Part shown: piece after piece, positions 58,999 to 64,000 of the stretch
Layout of the letters: every line of letters starts with the position of its first letter
Position numbering within the stretch: position 1 is the stretch's first letter
Origin: Streptomyces sp. P9-A4
GTDB lineage: Bacteria > Actinomycetota > Actinomycetes > Streptomycetales > Streptomycetaceae
Direction: 5' to 3'
Assembly (NCBI RefSeq): GCF_036634195.1
Contig: NZ_JAZIFY010000001.1
Span: 4,040,501-4,104,500 of the forward strand
DNA: 64,000 bases
Position numbers and translations under genes: made by a program
The notes under the pieces: model-generated
Database searches by the model: none
What the model saw: the letters and a program-made list of their open reading frames with translations, nothing else
What the model was told of the DNA's origin: nothing

Positions 58999-60129
58999 CT
59001 ATGAGGGTCCGAGCTTACGGACCTGGCGGATCATCTCGCCGAGCTTGCCCGCGATGTGCTGATCACGGTCGCTCGTCATGTGCTGGTAGATCAGCGCGGC
59101 CCGGGTCGTGCTGTGCCCCATCCGCGTCATGAGCTCCCGGGTGCTGGCGCCCGCGCTGGAGGCCAGGGTGTTCCCCGTGTGGCGAAGATCGTGAAAGTGC
59201 ACAGTCGAGTCGACGCCGGCCTTGTCCCGCGCCGCGATCCAGTCGTCCCGGAAGTTGCCCCGCCGCAGTAGGCCGCCACGGGGGCCCTGGAACAGGTGGC
59301 CGTCCCGCCCGGAGCCCGCGAAGTGCTCCAGGTGGTGCGACACCTCTGGAAGGAGTTCGGCGGGGAAGGCGACGGAGCGGACACCGGCCGCGGACTTCGG
59401 CGCCTTGTCGGCGAGCGTGCCGTCCTGGAGCTCGGACTGGGCGCGGCGGACGAGGACGACGCAGCGATCCAGGTCCAGATCCCGACGCCGGAGCGAGGCC
59501 AGCTCACCGAACCGGAGCGTGGTGAACGCGGCGAGGAGGACGAGCAGCCGGAAGTGCGGCTGGATGGCCCCGGCCACCGCGTACACCTCGGGCACGGTCA
59601 GGACGGGCCGCTCAGGGACGTCGTAACTGTCGGCGCCCTTGATGCGGCACGGATTGCGCCGGATCAGTTCGTCGTCCACGGCGGTGTTCAGGATCGCCCG
59701 CAGGAGTTGGTACGCCTTGACCACGGTCGGCTCGCCCACGCCCGCTTCCAGGAGGCCGGTCCGCCATGTCCGTACGCGGGCCGTGGTGATCGCGGCGATG
59801 GTCCCGACGCCGAAGGTCGGCTTGATGTGGAGCCGGATCACGCCCTCGCTGCGCTCGCGGGTGCGGTCTTCAAGGCGGCGGTGCTTGAGCCAGTCGTCCG
59901 CGTACTGCCCGAAGACGACGTTGCCGGCGTCCGGTGCCTGGTAGGCGCCGCGGAGGATCTCCGCCTCAATCGTGGTCAGCCAGACTTCGGCGTCCGTCTT
60001 GGTGGCGAAGGTGTGCGGCGCCGACTTCATCCCGCCCGAGAGCGGGTCCCGGTAGCGGGCCTGCCAGCGACCGGATGCGAGCTGCCGCACAGTGCCGAAC
60101 CGGCGGCGCCTGCCCTTGCGGTTCGTCAT
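58999..60129 (-). CDS. tyrosine site-specific integrase of element 2
   Basis: A 376-residue integrase with all catalytic parts in one frame: box I Arg in FTTLRFGELASL, Lys in the beta-hairpin region (PKSAAGVRSVAFP), His-x-x-Arg in HDLRHTGNTLA, GHS, and the Tyr in RAALIYQHMT. The N-terminal AP2-like domain and core-binding domain are complete. It inserts the element at tRNA-Thr. The start is coupled to Xis through TGATG. Confidence 0.95.
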   Translation of the reverse strand: MTNRKGRRRRFGTVRQLASGRWQARYRDPLSGGMKSAPHTFATKTDAEVWLTTIEAEILRGAYQAPDAGNVVFGQYADDWLKHRRLEDRTRERSEGVIRLHIKPTFGVGTIAAITTARVRTWRTGLLEAGVGEPTVVKAYQLLRAILNTAVDDELIRRNPCRIKGADSYDVPERPVLTVPEVYAVAGAIQPHFRLLVLLAAFTTLRFGELASLRRRDLDLDRCVVLVRRAQSELQDGTLADKAPKSAAGVRSVAFPAELLPEVSHHLEHFAGSGRDGHLFQGPRGGLLRRGNFRDDWIAARDKAGVDSTVHFHDLRHTGNTLASSAGASTRELMTRMGHSTTRAALIYQHMTSDRDQHIAGKLGEMIRQVRKLGPS

Positions 60130-60332
60130 CAGGCCACCGCCCCGTAGCGGCGTGCGATGGGCTGGACGGTGTTGCGCTCGATGTACGCCGCGATGGCGGG
60201 TTCAGGGATGCGGACGTGACGGCCGACCCGGACGAAGGTGATGCGCCGTTCCTCGATGAGGCGTCGGGGGAACCGGACGGTGGTGCCGAGGAGTTCGGCT
60301 GCCTGGTCGACGGTCAGGAGACGGGCGGCCAT
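60129..60332 (-). CDS. Xis-like excisionase
   Basis: A 67-residue winged-helix protein (LLTVDQAAELLGTTVRFPRR; FVRVGRHVRIPEPAIAAYIE, core VGRHVRIP) of the MerR-like Xis type. ATG 60332 is chosen for GAGGAG eight bases upstream; a GTG at 60341 would add three residues. It overlaps rep and int on either side, so the three are one unit. Confidence 0.85.
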   Translation of the reverse strand: MAARLLTVDQAAELLGTTVRFPRRLIEERRITFVRVGRHVRIPEPAIAAYIERNTVQPIARRYGAVA

Positions 60333-60334
60333 CG

Positions 60335-61729
60335 TCACCACTCCTCTTCGGCATCGAGCTTGGCACGGAGGGCTTCGCGGGCGGTCTCGCGGTTGAGGTG
60401 GATGTCCCGGGCGATGGAGGCGGCGAGGGCGGCTTCGCCGGGGGTGTGGCCCTGGCCGGCATACGCCCAGGAGGTGAGGACGAGGACCGTGTCCGGGGCG
60501 ACGTCGTCCAGGCCGCGGGCGGTGCGTTCCTGGGTGGCGCGGTAGTCGGCGCGGGTCTGGCGGAGTTGGGTCAGGGTGGTGGAGTACTGGCGGGACTTGG
60601 TGGAGAAGTGGCCGCGGAAGCCGAGCATGTGGGCCCAGGCGGAGAGGCGGCGTTCCGGGTAGACCGGGTCGAGGTCGAGGCAGGCTTCGACCAGGCGCCG
60701 GGTGTGGTCGGGGATGCCGAGGAGGAGCAGGGCTTCGCGGTTGCCGATGCGGCGGTCGAGGCTGCCGGTGGTCTCGGCGGCCTTGGTGGCGTACTTGGCG
60801 ATGTAGGAGGCGACGGCCTGTTCGGTGATGTCGGAGCCGTCGCCGAAGGCCTTCACAGGGCGGATGTCGAGCTGGGTGCCCCAGTGGAGGCGGCGGGCGG
60901 GGTGGTCGCCGGCGGCGGGGACGGAGACGGTCGTGTACGCGTGGGTGGCGGCGGTGCGGATGGCGTTGGTGAGGTGGTCGGTGGTCGCCCAGGACGGCGG
61001 GGGAGAGTCGGGGCCGTCCGGGCCGTCGATGCGGATGACGGCGTGGAAGTGGACGGCGCCGCGCTTCTGGAACTCGGCGACCTTCCCGTACGAGATACGG
61101 GCGACGGCCCTCAGCTCTCTCTGGGAGAGTCCGGCCGCGGCGGCGATCTCCCGGCGGAGGCGGGTGGTGAAGCGCTGCCAGAGCTGCCCGGCGTGGTTGT
61201 TGAAGAGGACGGCGGCGGCGTAGTCGTACGACTCGGGGTCGAGCGGTGTGCCGAGGGCCGAGTCGTTCTCGGGGTGCCGCGTGCCGCAGTGGCAGGGCCG
61301 GGTGCCGGGGCGGTTGTGGACCGGGCCGAAGGACGGGGCGGTGAGGGTGAGGAAGACGCGGGGGTGTTCGCGGACGGCGGTGGGGATGTCCCGGGCGTCG
61401 TCTCCGGCGAGTCCGGCGCGGATGAGGTGGTAGGTGTCGCCCGCGTACGTCCAGGCGCAGGCGGGGCAGCGGGAGGCCCGGCGGTTGCCGCAGGCGATGC
61501 GGAGGCGTCCGCCCGGTTCGGTGTCGGTGGAGTAGCGGTGCAGGGTCTCGCCGGTGGTCTTGTCGCGGGTGAGGGTCCAGCCTGTGAGGTGGATGGGGTG
61601 GGAGCAGCCGCCGGTGCGGTGGATCTGCTCGCGCCAGCGGTCGAAGTTGGGGGACCCGGCCACCCGGAGCATGTCGCTCAGGGTGGCGGTGTCGAAGCCT
61701 GACGGCGAGGTGGCCGCGTCGGTCATCAT
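60335..61729 (-). CDS. replication initiator (RepSA-type)
   Basis: A 464-residue Rep of pSAM2-like elements. Cys pairs in RIACGNRRASRCPAC and PCHCGTRH suggest a zinc-binding region. The HUH-type motif is AVHFHAVIRIDG (His-Phe-His), and the nicking Tyr lies downstream, possibly in SYIAKYATKAAE. It starts rolling-circle replication after excision. AAGGAA precedes ATG 61729; ATG 61726 is an alternative. A terminator separates it from the spd genes. Confidence 0.92.
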   Translation of the reverse strand: MMTDAATSPSGFDTATLSDMLRVAGSPNFDRWREQIHRTGGCSHPIHLTGWTLTRDKTTGETLHRYSTDTEPGGRLRIACGNRRASRCPACAWTYAGDTYHLIRAGLAGDDARDIPTAVREHPRVFLTLTAPSFGPVHNRPGTRPCHCGTRHPENDSALGTPLDPESYDYAAAVLFNNHAGQLWQRFTTRLRREIAAAAGLSQRELRAVARISYGKVAEFQKRGAVHFHAVIRIDGPDGPDSPPPSWATTDHLTNAIRTAATHAYTTVSVPAAGDHPARRLHWGTQLDIRPVKAFGDGSDITEQAVASYIAKYATKAAETTGSLDRRIGNREALLLLGIPDHTRRLVEACLDLDPVYPERRLSAWAHMLGFRGHFSTKSRQYSTTLTQLRQTRADYRATQERTARGLDDVAPDTVLVLTSWAYAGQGHTPGEAALAASIARDIHLNRETAREALRAKLDAEEEW

Positions 61730-61768
61730 GGGGCGGTTCCTTCTGGTTCTGCGAACTGGTCAGGGGCG

Positions 61769-61815
61769 GGGCTCCCGGGCGGCGGAGACTTGGCGGTTGA
61801 GCCGCCCGGGGGCCC
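61769..61815 (-). terminator. hairpin between the spd-type genes and rep
   Basis: GGGCTCCCGGGCGGC (61769-61783) and GCCGCCCGGGGGCCC (61801-61815) pair with one mismatch across 17 nt. Placed just after the last transfer-region gene on the minus strand. Confidence 0.75.
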
Positions 61816-61817
61816 GA

Positions 61818-62159
61818 CTAGCTGTGCCGGTGCTGGCCGTTGAGGAGCGAACGCAGGACGACGGCGCACATGGCGATGGACGCGGCGGTGACGGCGACGG
61901 CCAGCAGCATGGAGACCAGGACCGCGCCGACGACCAGGACGGCTCCGGCTCCGCCGGCGATGGCCAGGGCGAGGCCGGCCGGGGTGAAACGCGCGGCGGA
62001 GGAGTGGGCCGGGCTCGGGGCTGGGGCGTTGTGGTGGTTGCAGACCGGCGCGTGGGTGGCGGTGTGGTGCGGCTCGATGTCGCCGATGCTGGTCGACTGG
62101 ACGAGCGGGGTGACGATGCCGGTCGGGAGCGGGTTGACGGGGATGCGCGGTCGGAGCAT
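61818..62159 (-). CDS. SpdD-like small membrane protein
   Basis: A 113-residue protein with a polar His/Pro-rich N-terminus (HHTATHAPVCNHHNAP) and two adjacent membrane helices (about 60-100). It matches the plan of SpdD/SpdB-type spread proteins of streptomycete elements, thought to support intermycelial movement. Nothing more specific is visible. Confidence 0.75.
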   Translation of the reverse strand: MLRPRIPVNPLPTGIVTPLVQSTSIGDIEPHHTATHAPVCNHHNAPAPSPAHSSAARFTPAGLALAIAGGAGAVLVVGAVLVSMLLAVAVTAASIAMCAVVLRSLLNGQHRHS

Positions 62160-62170
62160 GGCGGTTCTCC

Positions 62171-62329
62171 CTACTTGTTGATGGTGTGGTCGATGAGCGG
62201 GGCGAGGAGGCTGTCGGCGAGGAGGTAGCCGCCGAGGAGGATCACGGCGACGAGCCACCAGGGCGGGCGGATGAGCTTGATGCCGAGGCCGCCGACGACG
62301 ATCAGGGCGAGCCAGAGTGGGACGTCCAT
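62171..62329 (-). CDS. 52-residue Spd-type membrane protein
   Basis: Two hydrophobic helices (LALIVVGGLGIKLI and WWLVAVILLGGYLLADSLLA) with a short cytoplasmic end. It is a typical small spread protein, 11 bp upstream of the SpdD-like gene. Confidence 0.75.
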   Translation of the reverse strand: MDVPLWLALIVVGGLGIKLIRPPWWLVAVILLGGYLLADSLLAPLIDHTINK

Positions 62330-62349
62330 GACGCGGGGCTCCTTTGGGT

Positions 62350-62541
62350 TCAGCGGGGCTTGCAGCGGTGGGTGCGGGTGGCGAGCTGGGCGGCCGAGGA
62401 GCTGGAGTACTCGGCGGACCAGCCGCAGCCGTCGGACGTGCACACAGCGGCGTACTTGGTGCGGCCGTGGCGGTCGCGGTGGGTGCCGATCTGCACCGGA
62501 CCGATCCGGATCACGGAGTGGAAGTGGTCGCGAGCGGCCAT
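62350..62541 (-). CDS. mobile element transfer protein
   Basis: A 63-residue protein of a family found only in AICE transfer regions: HFHSVIRIGPVQIGTHRDRH (core RIGPVQIGT), TSDGCGWSAEYSSSSAAQLA and a terminal THRCKPR. A Cys pair and two histidines may bind zinc. The ATG has GGAGAG upstream. Confidence 0.82.
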   Translation of the reverse strand: MAARDHFHSVIRIGPVQIGTHRDRHGRTKYAAVCTSDGCGWSAEYSSSSAAQLATRTHRCKPR

Positions 62542-62555
62542 GAGGAGCTCTCCCT

Positions 62556-63188
62556 TCAGGCGAGCTGGGCGGCGATGGCATTGGCCATCAGGGGCGGGAC
62601 ACCGAGGCGGGCGCGCAGGGTGTCGGCGTCGATGGGCGATCCGGTGCGGGTCCGGTGGTCGTCGGCGATCTTGCGAGCGTGGGCGACCAGGGCGGGCGGG
62701 ACGGCTACCGGGGCTGGTTCCGCTGGCGCTGTTTCGGGCGTGGGCCCCGGAGTGGTGGGCGGCGGGGTGGGCTCGGGAGCGGGTTCGGGGATGGGCGTGG
62801 GCTCGGCCTCCGGCTGGGCGGGGGAGTGGACGAGGAGGGTGCCGCCGAGGAACGCGAGGGCGGGCCAGCCAGCGACGAGGATGCGGAGCCAGGCGGGTAC
62901 GTCGCCGAGGTCGAGGAGACCGGCGGTGGCGACATTCGCGCCCAGCGACGCGGCCAGGGCGACCGCGAACCAGGTCCAGGCCGAGTGGGCAGGCAAGCCG
63001 GCGGCCCGTGCGGTCCGCAGCCGGTGCCAGGCGGCGACGAGGAGGAGGTCAACGGAGACCGGGTAGGCCCAGGCTTTCCAGCCGGTCTGCCCGGCCGCCG
63101 CGGCCAGGTCGTGCAGGTGGGCGAAGGACAGGGCGCCGGCGATGACGGCTTGTACGAGGACTGCGTCCGGTCGGCGGGTAGGACGCAT
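62556..63188 (-). CDS. DUF2637 (SpdB-type) membrane protein
   Basis: A 210-residue protein with four membrane helices (about 10-33, 42-60, 70-92, 98-118), the characteristic AWAYPVSVDLLLVAAWHRLR (core YPVSVDLLL), a Pro/Glu/Thr-rich linker and a C-terminal winged-helix-like segment (DADTLRARLGVPPLMANAI). DUF2637 proteins sit beside TraB in AICEs. Confidence 0.85.
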   Translation of the reverse strand: MRPTRRPDAVLVQAVIAGALSFAHLHDLAAAAGQTGWKAWAYPVSVDLLLVAAWHRLRTARAAGLPAHSAWTWFAVALAASLGANVATAGLLDLGDVPAWLRILVAGWPALAFLGGTLLVHSPAQPEAEPTPIPEPAPEPTPPPTTPGPTPETAPAEPAPVAVPPALVAHARKIADDHRTRTGSPIDADTLRARLGVPPLMANAIAAQLA

Positions 63189-63277
63189 CGCGGGTCCTCC
63201 TTCCGGTTTCGGGCATGGGCGGGGTAGGGACTCGGCGTGAAGCGGTCACGCCGCCGTGGAGCGAGGGGGAGCAGGGC

Positions 63278-64000
63278 TCAGGCGATTGCGGGAGCCGAGG
63301 CGGCCGAGGGCGTCGCGGCCTTGCCCAGAGGCGACAGGACGGGCCGGAAGGCGTCCAGCGCGGGGATCTCGGGCGTGCGGTGAGCGTGGGAGTTCGCGAT
63401 GTTCACGGCCCGCCGGAGCGTGAGGTGGGGCGTACGGATGCGGACCCACCCACCGGAGGAGTCGCCGACGACGGCGGTACCGGGCCGGTCGGTGCGGATC
63501 TGGACCGTGGCGAGGACGGCGTCCGGGGCGATGTCGCCGAAGGCCATGTTGGCGGAGGTCTCGTCGTTGACGCGGTGAGCGGTGCGGCCGGTGAGCTGGG
63601 CGCGGAGCATGGTGATGCCCTTACCGAGCTCGGAGCCGAAGCGCTGCCCGCAGATCTCCAGGTAGATGCCGGCGGCGCGGCCGAGCTGGGCGAGCCGGAC
63701 GAGGGCGGTGATGATCCGATCCCGCCGCTTCTCCTCGTCCTTCGTAGCGAAGAGGGCGAGTTCGGCGACCTCATCGACCAGGAGCACGATCGGCGTCGGT
63801 CGCAGGTGATCGGGCAGGTCCCAGATGTCGGCGGTGATTTCCACATCCGGCAGGTCTGCACTCAACCTCTGCTCACGTCGGATCAGTTGGTAGACCTCCT
63901 GCATGTGCTCGACGAGCACGTCGAGGAGGTCGGCGGCGGCATCGGGATCGTCGGCCAGGGCGGTGAACCGCCGTGCGAGTGGGGCGAGTTCGACGCCTTG
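63278..64000 (-). CDS. TraB/TraSA FtsK-like DNA translocase, C-terminal part (partial)
   Basis: The last 240 residues of an FtsK/SpoIIIE-type ATPase, the single protein that moves AICE DNA between hyphae as double strand. Walker B is TPIVLLVDEVAELALF, and the motor core continues with AGIYLEICGQRFGSELGKGI (core CGQRFGSE). The window edge cuts off the N-terminus, including Walker A. A winged-helix end that reads clt sites in TraB is expected near the C-terminus but is short here. Confidence 0.88.
   Translation of the reverse strand, partial: QGVELAPLARRFTALADDPDAAADLLDVLVEHMQEVYQLIRREQRLSADLPDVEITADIWDLPDHLRPTPIVLLVDEVAELALFATKDEEKRRDRIITALVRLAQLGRAAGIYLEICGQRFGSELGKGITMLRAQLTGRTAHRVNDETSANMAFGDIAPDAVLATVQIRTDRPGTAVVGDSSGGWVRIRTPHLTLRRAVNIANSHAHRTPEIPALDAFRPVLSPLGKAATPSAASAPAIA

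Larger units (their letters stand above)
58838..64000. mobile_element. element 2: pSAM2-type AICE integrated in tRNA-Thr (right end beyond window)
   Basis: Directly after the tRNA, all genes on the minus strand follow the AICE order: integrase, Xis (TGATG-coupled), rolling-circle-type Rep, small Spd-like membrane genes, a mobile-element-transfer-type protein, a DUF2637 protein and TraB/FtsK. Integration restores the tRNA 3' end. The attR copy of the tRNA 3' end should lie to the right of the window. Confidence 0.92.

Overview
This window is high-GC actinobacterial DNA and almost certainly Streptomyces chromosome. Codon use is strongly biased to G or C in third positions, GTG starts and leaderless starts are frequent, and the gene content is characteristic: GlnR, the nickel regulator Nur, the anti-sigma factor RsiG, mycothiol synthesis (MshA), PhoU-PhoR-PhoP, CarD, and an MsiK-type ABC ATPase. 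The order glnR ... nur ... mshA ... gpmA ... phoU/phoRP ... carD-ispD-ispF-cysS-rlmB ... msiK matches the conserved core order I recall around SCO4159-SCO4240 of S. coelicolor. I could not check this by alignment.

Layout. 1-13.7 kb is housekeeping: the 5' end of glnR, a MoaD-like protein, a rhodanese preceded by a 26-codon cysteine-type leader peptide, three overlapping paralogous single-pass membrane proteins, a nitrobindin-like protein, nur, ygfZ, dtd, rsiG and an Eis-like acetyltransferase. 13.7-24.3 kb is more variable: a TetR regulator next to a HelD-family RNA polymerase recycling ATPase, a WYL regulator with a truncated MFS transporter remnant, DinB, VOC and AraC genes, a frameshifted HEAT-repeat gene, and an XRE regulator with a palindromic operator. 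24.4-34.5 kb holds a receiver/PP2C phosphatase, an NlpC/P60 cell-wall hydrolase, mshA, a Tat-exported beta-helix protein, an MFS transporter and gpmA.

About 35.0-41.9 kb is an integrated element (element 1) inserted between gpmA and the phoU region. It has a frameshifted tyrosine integrase, an excisionase, a replication-type ATPase split into two translationally coupled frames, an HNH nuclease, and no transfer genes. About eleven copies of a 10-bp iteron-like motif lie in arrays at both ends of the replication module, and the two array edges are inverted copies of each other. An 851-bp segment with perfect 36-bp terminal inverted repeats and a 7-bp target duplication is inserted into a decayed gene of this element. 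Its right end is a dense block of inverted repeats built on CTACTGG.

42.1-58.7 kb returns to core: phoU and phoRP diverging over GTGAAC boxes, carD-ispD-ispF-cysS-rlmB, a DoxX protein, a nucleotidyltransferase and msiK. At 58.8 kb a tRNA-Thr(UGU) gene marks the left end of element 2. This is an actinomycete integrative and conjugative element (AICE) of the pSAM2 type: integrase, Xis, replication initiator, small Spd/transfer proteins and a TraB/FtsK-like translocase that runs off the window.
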